Source of the DNA: Corynebacterium testudinoris
GTDB taxonomy: Bacteria; Actinomycetota; Actinomycetes; Mycobacteriales; Mycobacteriaceae
Assembly (NCBI RefSeq): GCF_001021045.1
Contig: NZ_CP011545.1
Location: 372,001 to 436,000, forward strand
DNA: 64,000 bases
Direction: 5' to 3'
Shown: one piece after another, positions 47,511-56,600 of the stretch
Layout: each line of letters opens with the position of its first letter
Numbering within the stretch: the first letter of the stretch is position 1
The notes under the pieces: model-generated
The model's input: the letters and a program-made list of their open reading frames with translations, nothing else
Told to the model about the DNA's origin: nothing
Databases searched by the model: none
Program-made: the position numbers and the translations under genes

Positions 47511-48725
47511 ATGACAACTCTTGACAGGCACCCCAGTCCAGGACAGTACGACGGATCAATGGACTTCAACATCGTGTCGACGATCCTTCGTCGGCGGAAG
47601 AAGTGGATTCTTCTCGGCACGGTCATCGGGCTGGTGGTGTGCATTGCTTACCTCCTGATCACGCCGACGACGTACACGGCGACCGCCCGGGTCAGCGTTG
47701 CGGCGCTGGGAAGTGAACCAGTCGCGCAGGGGCGTTCGGCCGCCAACCTGGTGGACATGCCAACGGAACGTCAACTGGCGTCGTCCGCGCTGACGACGGA
47801 AGGCGCGCTGGAGGAGCTCGGCGAGGGATGGCGGGCCTCCGAGCTGCGCTCCGGGCTTAGCTTGTCGGGAGATCCGGACAGCACGGTGCTCGACCTGTCC
47901 TATTCCGCCAACGATCGCCCACGAGCCATCGAGGGCGCTGACGCGTTGGCACGCGCCTTCCTCGTCACCCGAAGCAACCAGGTCACCGACCGGGCCCAAG
48001 CCATGGTCGAGAACATCGATGAGAAGATCGCATCGAACGTCGCGGAGAAGAACAAGATCGCCTTGGGCGAGGTCACGACCGGCGTCGCGCCCAGCGTGCG
48101 CATCTCGACTATCGACGCCACTATCGCCGCCCTCCAGCAGCAGCGCGCAACGTGGAGCGACATCAACACTTGGCCTGGTGAGGTGATCACCCCAGCGTCA
48201 AGTAACGAGGTGAAAACATCGCCAGTGATCTGGCGCGTCATCGCCCTTGGTCTCCTCGCCGGCCTGTTCCTCGGCTTCGTCATGGCTGCGCTGCGCCACG
48301 CCTTCGACGGAGGCGCGTCCCACGCGGACGACATCCGCAGTCTCCTCAACGTCCGATTGCTGCGTCCGCAGGCCCCCTACGGCGAAGTCAAGCGATGGGA
48401 TGCGGCAGCCACCATTGCTCATCACGGCAATGACGATTCCGCACCGTTGTTGGTGCTCGTCGACGAAGACAACTCTGATGCCGAAGCCGCGGCCCAGGCA
48501 CTGGCGGCAGCGGGCGAGACCCGGCAGCTCGACCTCCGAGTCGACCGGGCAACTCTCCTGCGTGAGCTAGGTGGCGAGACTCAAGCGGTGCTCGTCGTGC
48601 CGCCGACGTGGAAGAAGACCGAACTTCTTGGCCTCGTCGATGACCTGGACGGCATGGGAACCCACTTGGTTGGTGCCATCGTCGTCGACGAACGCGCCGG
48701 GCGTACTACAGCAGCCACGAGGTAG
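47511..48725 (+). CDS. Wzz-like chain-length protein with degenerate kinase-like tail
   Basis: A 404-residue membrane protein. Helix 1 is about WILLGTVIGLVVCIAYLLI, then the extracytoplasmic domain with PTTYTATARVSVAAL and coiled coil, then helix 2 (VIWRVIALGLLAGLFLGFVMAAL). This is the Wzz/polysaccharide co-polymerase plan. The last 110 residues (APLLVLVDEDNSDAEAAAQAL, AVLVVPPTWKKTELLGLV) resemble a bacterial tyrosine-kinase domain, but no Walker A motif or Tyr cluster is seen. ATG 47511 follows AAGGAAAA; a TTG at 47478 is possible. Confidence 0.75.
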   Translation: MTTLDRHPSPGQYDGSMDFNIVSTILRRRKKWILLGTVIGLVVCIAYLLITPTTYTATARVSVAALGSEPVAQGRSAANLVDMPTERQLASSALTTEGALEELGEGWRASELRSGLSLSGDPDSTVLDLSYSANDRPRAIEGADALARAFLVTRSNQVTDRAQAMVENIDEKIASNVAEKNKIALGEVTTGVAPSVRISTIDATIAALQQQRATWSDINTWPGEVITPASSNEVKTSPVIWRVIALGLLAGLFLGFVMAALRHAFDGGASHADDIRSLLNVRLLRPQAPYGEVKRWDAAATIAHHGNDDSAPLLVLVDEDNSDAEAAAQALAAAGETRQLDLRVDRATLLRELGGETQAVLVVPPTWKKTELLGLVDDLDGMGTHLVGAIVVDERAGRTTAATR

Positions 48726-48727
48726 TG

Positions 48728-50005
48728 ATGGACAACTCACCCTCGATTCTCGGGGACACCGCAGGCGCGGACCCGGTGGATCCGCGGCGCAGCCTCGTGG
48801 CGGTCGTGGAACGCGATACCCGGGCCGTGACGGTGCTCTCCGGTGATGAGGCGGATCCTCGGGCCGAGATCCTCGTCCGTGAACAAGGCGTGACGCTGGC
48901 GCACGTCCACCTCAACGGGGCGGGCGAGTTCGTCGAACGGGCTCTGGCGCAGACCCCTGACGGCCTGCCCCACCGTGGATGGACTCTCGGAGCTGGGAAA
49001 GACACCCACGCGAGTGCGGTGGTGTGCACGATGGGGAAAAACCCTGTGCTCCCCTTGGCTATCAAGGCGGTGCTGGGGCAGACGCACGATGCTTTGGAGG
49101 TCATCGTCGTTGACAATGATCCAGCCTCGGGTGATGTACGCCGACTCTTAAGCGGCATCGACGATCATCGACTTCGGATCGTGGACGAACCACGCCGAGG
49201 TCTCTCCGCCGCCCGCAATCGCGGGCTGCGCGCTGCCGAGGGGAGTGACGTCGTGGCTTTCACCGACGACGATGCCCTGGTGAGCCCGAACTGGTTGTCA
49301 TCCATGCTCGATGTCTTCGCCTCCGCACCAGCGGGCGAGGTGGGGGCTGTGACAGGACCCGCGTTTGCCGCCGAGCTGCAGAGCCCATCGCAGCGATTTT
49401 TCGAATCTCGTGGGGGATTTCCCCACGGGCTCGAACCCGTCGTGTGGTTCGTGCAGCCGATTTCACCCGAGTGCGCCCGCCTGGGCCAGCCCGGCGACGG
49501 AGGACCCCTGTACCCGCTGGCGACTGCCCGGGTTGGCGCGGGGGTGTCCATGGCATTGAGCCGCGCTGCCCTCCAGGCACTGGGCAGTTTCGATGAGTGC
49601 CTGGGTGCCGGATCGCCCACCCGGGGCGGCGAGGACCTGGACGCCTTCGCGCGGGTCATGCGGGCTGGTTTTGCCATTGTGTACACGCCCGATGCCGTCG
49701 TCCATCACGTGCACCGGCGAGATCTCGCAGGGCTAGAAAAACAGACGTTTGGCGACGGCACCGGCATGGTCGCGCTGTTGTTTAAGTCCCTCCTCCATCA
49801 CCCGACAGAGCTTTCCGCACTGCTCCGACGCATCCCCGCCATCCTGGCCCGGGTGAAGCCGGGGACAGATCGCATGAGCGGCAGCGAGGACGATGTCCCT
49901 TCGGTGCTTAGCCGCAAAGAGGTAAAGGGATTTCTCGTAGGGATTCCCCTTTACCTCCAAGCACGCGGCCGTCGCGCTCTGGCACAGGTGGGGATCCGGC
50001 GATGA
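48728..50005 (+). CDS. Family 2 glycosyltransferase with N-terminal extension
   Basis: A 425-residue protein. The first 95 residues are an extra domain of unknown kind. The GT-A domain has ASAVVCTMGKNPVLPLAIKAVL, VIVVDNDPASGDV, RGLSAARNRGLRAAEGSDVVAFTDDDALVSPNWL (with the DDD metal site) and GGEDLDAFARVMRAG. A C-terminal region of about 90 residues has a weak hydrophobic patch (VKGFLVGIPLYLQARG). GTG 48725 is an equally possible start. It overlaps the polymerase gene by four bases. Confidence 0.85.
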   Translation: MDNSPSILGDTAGADPVDPRRSLVAVVERDTRAVTVLSGDEADPRAEILVREQGVTLAHVHLNGAGEFVERALAQTPDGLPHRGWTLGAGKDTHASAVVCTMGKNPVLPLAIKAVLGQTHDALEVIVVDNDPASGDVRRLLSGIDDHRLRIVDEPRRGLSAARNRGLRAAEGSDVVAFTDDDALVSPNWLSSMLDVFASAPAGEVGAVTGPAFAAELQSPSQRFFESRGGFPHGLEPVVWFVQPISPECARLGQPGDGGPLYPLATARVGAGVSMALSRAALQALGSFDECLGAGSPTRGGEDLDAFARVMRAGFAIVYTPDAVVHHVHRRDLAGLEKQTFGDGTGMVALLFKSLLHHPTELSALLRRIPAILARVKPGTDRMSGSEDDVPSVLSRKEVKGFLVGIPLYLQARGRRALAQVGIRR

Positions 50006-51303
50006 GAGTAAGAACAACCCAGACCTTGCCGGCGGCGCCCGTCATCCTGCCGTTTGCCGCCTATATCCTGTGGTGGGCCCTCGGTATCGGCGACTTCATC
50101 TGGATTTTCGCTGGGTTTATCATTTGCCTGTCGTGGATTGGAATCAGAGGCATCAAGGTTCCTCCGCTGCTGTTCCTGTGGGTCCTTTTCACCGCCTGGG
50201 TGGCAGTCACCCTCGTCATGAATGACAACGTGGGACGCTTTGCTGGTGCGGTGTATCGTCTGCTGCTCTACGCCTCGGCTGGCCTCCTAGCTATCCACAC
50301 CTTTAACGCGCGGCAATCGTTGCCGCTGCAGAAGGTCACCGGGGCGCTGGTGTGGTTCCTCGGCGGGATGAGCGCCGTAGGCTACGCAGCGCTCGCCTTC
50401 CCTCAAGCCATCATCCGCACCCCCATGTCGTGGATCATGCCGGAGGCTTTGGCCCGCAACGAACTCGTCGAGCAGATGATCATTCGCCGCATGTCGCATT
50501 GGAACCCCTCGGCGTGGATCGACCAAGCCGTCCGGCCTGTGGCACCGTTCCTCTATGCCAACACGTGGGGCAACGTCTACTCGCTCGTCCTGCCGCTGGC
50601 GGTGCTGCACCTATGGCTCATGTGGCACACACGCTACCGCTGGATCACCCTCATCGTGATCCTCGCCAGCATTATCCCTGCGCTGAGCACCCTCAACCGC
50701 GGAATGTTCGTCGGCCTGGGCGTCGTTGCTCTGTGGGTGTTGTCGCAAACCGTGCGCCGTGGACAGTTCTTTACCGCCGCCCTCGCGGTGTTCGCGATGG
50801 CGTTAGCGGGCCTCGTGTGGTTCGTGTCTCCGCTCGGGGCGGCATTGTTTAATCGAGTGGCAACCACGTATTCCCTTGTGGATCGTGAGTCTCTGTACGT
50901 TGAAACCTTCGATGCGGTGCTGACATCCCCACTGTTCGGATACGGCTCGCCGCGGCCAGCAGATCAGTCGTGGCTGCCGTCGCTTGGCACCCAGGGGCAG
51001 CTGTGGACGGTGCTCTACTCCCACGGCTTCGTCGGTGCGGCATTGTTCGTCGGGTTCCTCCTCGCCGCATGTGTTGTCGTCCTTCGACGTCGTGACGTTG
51101 TCGGTGCGGTTTTAGGCGGAATCATCTTGGCGACGGCCGTCGAGACGGTGTTTTACGGGATGATGACTGGGATCATGGTCTCGCTGGTTGTGGTGGCGCT
51201 GGCGATGCGCTCGGATACGGTGATTAGCAGTGGGGATCGTCCGGGAATGACCGTTCAGCCAGCTTCCACGTTCCGTCCTCAAGGCGGAAGGTGGTCAGCA
51301 TGA
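50002..51303 (+). CDS. Wzy-like O-antigen polymerase/ligase family protein
   Basis: A 433-residue protein with some ten to eleven membrane helices. The large extracytoplasmic loop lies between about residues 130 and 190. FLYANTWGNVYSLVLPLAVL, ALSTLNRGMFVGLGVVALWVL and PLFGYGSPRP are the weak signatures shared by Wzy and ligases. It would polymerise flipped repeat units. Its last 80 bases overlap the 3-prime end of the antisense lipoprotein gene. Confidence 0.8.
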   Translation: MRVRTTQTLPAAPVILPFAAYILWWALGIGDFIWIFAGFIICLSWIGIRGIKVPPLLFLWVLFTAWVAVTLVMNDNVGRFAGAVYRLLLYASAGLLAIHTFNARQSLPLQKVTGALVWFLGGMSAVGYAALAFPQAIIRTPMSWIMPEALARNELVEQMIIRRMSHWNPSAWIDQAVRPVAPFLYANTWGNVYSLVLPLAVLHLWLMWHTRYRWITLIVILASIIPALSTLNRGMFVGLGVVALWVLSQTVRRGQFFTAALAVFAMALAGLVWFVSPLGAALFNRVATTYSLVDRESLYVETFDAVLTSPLFGYGSPRPADQSWLPSLGTQGQLWTVLYSHGFVGAALFVGFLLAACVVVLRRRDVVGAVLGGIILATAVETVFYGMMTGIMVSLVVVALAMRSDTVISSGDRPGMTVQPASTFRPQGGRWSA

Positions 51304-51841
51304 GGGAACGTTGCTCGTCCCGCGGGATGTCCGAGTTGACCACGGCGTCGTTTTCGTCCCGCACCTCGACGGCGGAGGAATCCACGCAGACGCGGGCGAC
51401 CACGGCCGTGGGATCATCGATCGGTTCGATGACAGTGGATACGATCTTCGCCTTGCCAACCTGGTGCAGCTTGGTGACGGCCCATTCTTGGCGCTGGTTC
51501 TCAAAATCCTCCAAGGCCACTCCGGTGAGCAACGCCGACATGTCTAGCGCCGCCTCGGGATCCTCCAAGCTGGACCACGAGGTCTGCAAGGTCTTTTCCA
51601 CCAGTTCTCGGTCGATGCCGTCCGGCGTCGTCGGAGTTGGGGCCACCAGGATTGAGGTCTCCACAGCGCTGGTGGGCGTCTCCACCGGGTCACCGGGAGT
51701 CTCGACCGCTGCGCTTGATTCGGAGGTGGAACCGGAGGAGGACAGCGCGGAACTCAAGTTGTCATCACATGCGCTCAGGCTGAAGGCGGTGACGGTGACA
51801 ATTCCCGCGACAAGGGCCGCAGACAAGCGTGGTGGAAGCAT
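51224..51841 (-). CDS. Putative lipoprotein
   Basis: A 205-residue exported protein. The signal peptide (LSAALVAGIVTVTAFSLSAC) ends in the lipobox LSAC, so Cys25 or so is lipidated. A Ser/Thr/Pro-rich linker follows, then a compact domain (AVTKLHQVGKAKIVSTVI, VVARVCVDSSAVEVRDEND, FRLEDGTWKLAERSF) of NTF2-like appearance. ATG 51841 is chosen because the signal peptide begins there. It lies opposite to the polysaccharide operon and overlaps the end of the polymerase gene by 80 bases. Confidence 0.75.
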   Translation of the reverse strand: MLPPRLSAALVAGIVTVTAFSLSACDDNLSSALSSSGSTSESSAAVETPGDPVETPTSAVETSILVAPTPTTPDGIDRELVEKTLQTSWSSLEDPEAALDMSALLTGVALEDFENQRQEWAVTKLHQVGKAKIVSTVIEPIDDPTAVVARVCVDSSAVEVRDENDAVVNSDIPRDEQRSLMLTTFRLEDGTWKLAERSFPDDPHC

Positions 51842-51945
51842 GAAGACTCCAAGTTGTGAGTGGAACCCGGTCAGTTCCATTGGTGAGTTGATTGTATTGT
51901 CACCCGGGGATGCTGAACAACATGCCAGGGGTAGCAGGGTGACAC

Positions 51946-53475
51946 ATGTCTGATCAGGGAAGCGATGATGTTCGCTCGGATGCGGCGAGCCGCGAGAACC
52001 GACGGGAGCTTGCCCGGGGCGGAAGCCTGAGTTTTGTCGGCTCGGCGTGCAGTGCGCTGCTGGGTTTTGTGCTCACCATCGTCATCACGCAGCTCATGGG
52101 CGCGGAAGGCGCCGGAGTCATCTTCCAGGCCACGGGTGTGTTCGCGGTCGTCCTCGCATTCGCCAAGGTGGGGCTGGATTCCACGGCCATTTACCTGCTT
52201 CCCCGGGTGCGGCTTGATGATGTTGGCCGGATCCGTTCGACCATCATGGCCTTCCTCCTCATCGCCGGAGTGATCAGTGTGTCCTTTGCCGTGGCGCTCC
52301 AGCTGGTGGCGCCGGTCTTATGGCCTGGGTCCGACAACCCGGTTTCGGCGTCGGTGCGGGCCTTGGCGGTGTTCATCCCCTTCGGAGCGGTCGTCATCAT
52401 TGCGGCGGCGATCTTACGAGCGTTGGGATCGGTCAAGGAATACGTGCTGGTGAGCAACATTGCTATCCCGGCCTTGCGCCCGCCTTTGGTGGCCATCGCC
52501 GCCGTGGCCACGGGTTCAGTCGTGGTGGTGTCGGTGGCGTGGGCCCTGCCGCTCGCCCTCATGGTCCTTGTGGTTGCGGTGATGATCGCCGGACACGTGC
52601 GGCGCGAAGAGAGCGGCACCCCGGGCCGGGTTCTCCCTTCCCGGGATCAGTTGCGGCAGATCGTCGGCTTCGCGGCTCCCCGGACGGCGTCTGCTGGCTT
52701 GGAGCAGGCCATCATCTGGGTGGATGTTCTCATTATCGGTTGGCTGCTCAGCGACGAGGCAGCCGGGATCTACGGCGGCGCGGCCCGGTTCATCCAGGCC
52801 GGGCTGATCGTGGATGCGGCGCTGCGGGTTGTGGTGTCCCCACGCTTTTCTTCCCTCCTGCACCAGGGCAAAACGGGCGCGACGCGCGACCTCTACGTCA
52901 CCGCGACGATCTGGCTTGTCCTCATCGCCTCACCCATCTACGTCCTTCTGGCGGTCTTTTCCCCCGTGTTCTTGGGACTGTTGGGCCCTGATTTCCCCCA
53001 AGGGTCAACGGCGTTGACCATCCTCGCTGTCGGCATCATGGTGACATTCCTCGCGGGCAACATTCACTCGTTGCTCATCATGAGCGGCCGAAGTGGGTGG
53101 GCGGCGATCAACAAGGTCATCGTCTTGGCCATCAATGTCGTGGGAAACCTCATCGTGGTGCCCGAGTGGGGGATCGAGGGTGCAGCGGCAGTGTGGGCCT
53201 TCAGCATGCTTTTCGACGCCTGCCTGGCTGCCTGGGAGGTCCACTACTTCCTCGGCATTCGTGCCCCGTTGTGGGAAGTAACTCGACCGCTGGTGTTGGT
53301 ACTGGCCACGTGCGCGGTGCCTGCCCTGATCATTCTCGGCCTCTGGGGGAGCTCGGTGGGCACCTTGCTGCTGGCGGCGGCGGTGGGGGCGGTGCTGTTT
53401 TTGTGTGCCTGTTGGTTCGCGCGGCGTTCTTTGCGGTTAGAGAACCTGATGTCCATGCTTCGGTCGCGTGGCTAG
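51946..53475 (+). CDS. Wzx-like polysaccharide flippase (MOP superfamily)
   Basis: A 509-residue protein with about fourteen helices. SLSFVGSACSALLGFVLTIVITQLMGAEGAGVIFQATGVF is the typical start of oligosaccharide flippases, and the internal repeat begins near GFAAPRTASAGLEQAIIWVDVLIIGWLLSDEAAGIYGGAARF. Such proteins move the undecaprenyl-linked repeat across the membrane. ATG 51946. A 150-base gap separates it from the large secreted protein. Confidence 0.88.
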   Translation: MSDQGSDDVRSDAASRENRRELARGGSLSFVGSACSALLGFVLTIVITQLMGAEGAGVIFQATGVFAVVLAFAKVGLDSTAIYLLPRVRLDDVGRIRSTIMAFLLIAGVISVSFAVALQLVAPVLWPGSDNPVSASVRALAVFIPFGAVVIIAAAILRALGSVKEYVLVSNIAIPALRPPLVAIAAVATGSVVVVSVAWALPLALMVLVVAVMIAGHVRREESGTPGRVLPSRDQLRQIVGFAAPRTASAGLEQAIIWVDVLIIGWLLSDEAAGIYGGAARFIQAGLIVDAALRVVVSPRFSSLLHQGKTGATRDLYVTATIWLVLIASPIYVLLAVFSPVFLGLLGPDFPQGSTALTILAVGIMVTFLAGNIHSLLIMSGRSGWAAINKVIVLAINVVGNLIVVPEWGIEGAAAVWAFSMLFDACLAAWEVHYFLGIRAPLWEVTRPLVLVLATCAVPALIILGLWGSSVGTLLLAAAVGAVLFLCACWFARRSLRLENLMSMLRSRG

Positions 53476-53626
53476 CCGTGCGGGGTCCTTTTCCGGGGGT
53501 GACATCGCAGCGCGGAAAGTGCGTGTTTTCTGGCTTCATGCGTCAAAATGTCAGTACAAGAATGACCGACACATTTGCCCCATCTGAGATGGTGCAATTT
53601 TTTCGCAAAGGCGACCTCATCTACAC

Positions 53627-56600
53627 ATGAATATCTCCTCCTCGCTGCGCATGTTTCGCCTCCTCGCAGTCTGCGTTGTGCTCATCGCCCTCGTTGCTTC
53701 CAGCTTTGCCGCCCCTGCCCGGTCGCAGGAGGTCGTGGCCCCCAATGTTCCTCAGGCGAGAACGGTCGAAGCGGCCAAGCGTGATGGGCGCACGATGGAC
53801 ACGGCCGCTGGGTCGTGCTGGGAGATCAAGCAAAAGTTCCCCAGCCAGCCAAGTGGTTCTTACTGGCTGTTGACCCCGACCATGCAGGCTCCGCAGCAGT
53901 TCTATTGCGATCAGGACATGGACGGCGGCGGGTGGGTCCTCATCGGCCAGGGGCGCGAAGGCTGGGAGAAGTTCGCGGACGGAAAAGGCAACCCAGAACG
54001 GCTCCTCGCCAGGGGTCGTAGCCCGGAGGATTTCTCCCCGGTTCAGTTGCCCTCCGCGACCATCGATGGGTTGCTGTCCGGCACGGACGTCAACCAGCTC
54101 CCGGAAGGGATGCGAGTGGTGCGGGCAACCGATAGCTCGGGTAGCCGATGGCAGGCACTTGATCTCCGCCCGACGAGGATGACCACCTGGTCGTGGGCCT
54201 TGCCCACGGAAGATACCGTGGCCGCCTTCCGAATCAACAATGGAATTTGGCGTGCTGGCGGTCAGTTCCAGACGAGCTTTGGCTTAGACAATGCGTGGAA
54301 CCGAGTTGATCTTTCGGTGACCGCGAACCGGGGTTACAACTGGGGCTTCGGCTATGGCGTCAACGCCTACGGCGGAAACACAAGTGCAAACAACTTCCTG
54401 TGGTCCCGAAACGGGTACTCGCCGCTGCCGTTCGCGGAGCTGTATGTACGACCGAGGATCTCTTCCGACGAGAATTTCACCAGGATCGATGATGGCGGCA
54501 CGCCAGCCTCCGAGCAGCGGGCCATGGCGGCCAACTTTGCTTCACCCACCAGTTGGGGCGTGAGCGGCAACCTCAATGGGCGCACGACCGAGGGAAATGC
54601 TCCGGTTCAGGCGTTTGCGGAGATCAACGGCACGATGTTCGTGGGCGGAAATTTCACTCACGCTGAGCAACGTAATGCCAGTCGGCAGGTGCCGCGCACA
54701 GCGCTTGCGGCCTTCGATGCCACCACGGGTGATCTGCGTGAGGGATTCAACGTCGAGTTTGATAATCAGGTCAAGGCTCTCCAAGTCTTGCCGGACGGGC
54801 GTTTGTTGGTCGGTGGTGACTTCAAAAATGTCAATGGCCAAAGCCACAGCGGCACGGTGGTCGTGGACCCCACTACCGGCGCGATCGATCAAAGTTGGAC
54901 TCTGGAAATCACCAGCCGCCTGAGCTCGGGAATCGTGAGCGTGACCTCTTTTGCGCTGGGCGGGGAGTTCGTTTACATCGGGGGAAACTTCACCCACCTG
55001 TCGTCCGCCAATGTGGCCAATTCCTATTCGCGGGCAGCGGCGCGCGTGCGTCTCGACGGCACTCCTGATCGCTCGTGGAACCCCGAGTTCAACGGCACCG
55101 TGGTCGACATCGATACCTCGTCCGGAGGGGATCGTTTCTACGCGGCGGGCTATTTCACCAAATCGGTGAACAACGACGCCATGAAGGCGGCTGTGCTGTC
55201 TACCGAGCCGGGGGCCCAACCGGCTACCAACTGGGTTTTCCGGGGTAGCGCCGCCGATCGCTCTAATTACCAGCAGGCGATCGATGATACCGGCCAGCTG
55301 CTCTTTATCGGCGGGTCGGAGCATGCTCTCTTCGGCTACAACACCGCCACCCTCGATAGGGTGTCGGGGTCGATCACCAAGCAGATTGGTGGCGATTTCC
55401 AGGCGATCGCCTCCGACGGAAGCGTCACTTATGCGGGTTGCCACTGCTCGCAGAACACCTATCAGGATGCCTATTATTGGCCGACCATGAATCGGGATTG
55501 GTCCCGGGTAGACAACATTCAGTGGGTTGGCGCCTGGGATGCTCAGACCGGCAAGCAGCTTGGCGGGTTCTCCCCATATCGTCTGATTTCCAACAATGCG
55601 GGGGCCTGGAGTCTCTTCGTTGCCTCGGACGGCGCGCTGTGGGTAGGCGGCGACTTCGTGGGATCGAACACGGCGCTGGATAGGTCCCAGTGGAATGGTG
55701 GCTGGGTGCGCTACCCGGGCCGGGATGTCGTGGCACCTGATACCCCGTCTCGAGTGTGGTCTGATGGCGGAAACGCCGACACAGTCACCATTCGCTGGAG
55801 CGGAGTCAGCGATAGCACCAGCTACGAGGTGCTTCGCGACGACCGCGTCATCGCCACCATTCCGAGCAATGGCAGCATTGCAAGTGGATCGGCCACCGTG
55901 CCCCGTGGCGGTGAGAACCGCTTCTTCGTCCGGGCGGTGGATGCCGCCGGGAACCGCTCGGCGTCGACAAGCGTGTTTAAGGCGCCCGATGCCGGTGAGG
56001 TCGACCCGAACAATCCGATCCTCATCGATCAGCGTGCGACGTGGCACTATTCCTACGATCAGGGGACACCCGCCGCTGGCTGGAACATGGAGTCGGGCTT
56101 TGCCACCTGGCCGGAAGGTACTGTTCCCATCGGCTACGGTGCCGGGGGCCTGGGCACCTCCCTGACTCCTCCCGCCGGTGCGACCCGCCCCATCACGACC
56201 TGGTTTGCCCGCGAGTTTGAAGTGGCTAACCCGAGAGCTTTCACCACGGCGACCTTGGAATACGTGGCTGATGATGGTGCGGTTGTTTACCTCAACGGCC
56301 AGGAAATTCATCGGACCCGCCTCGCCGACGGCCCCGTTAATGCGGATACGCGCGCCAATGCGGCGATTTCGACGAGCGCGGCTCAGGCAACGCGGGTCCG
56401 GATCGCGATACCGTCTTCCCTGCTCAAGCCGGGAAAGAATGTCCTTGCCGCCGAGACCCACCTCAATTATCGGACCAGCCCCAACATGTCCTTCGACGCG
56501 AATCTCCTCATCACGGACTTCGCCCCGGCTCCCGAAACCCCGACCCCCGTCGAACCAGAGGTTCCGACGCCGGCCGCCTTCCGCATCGCGGAAGGCTCGG

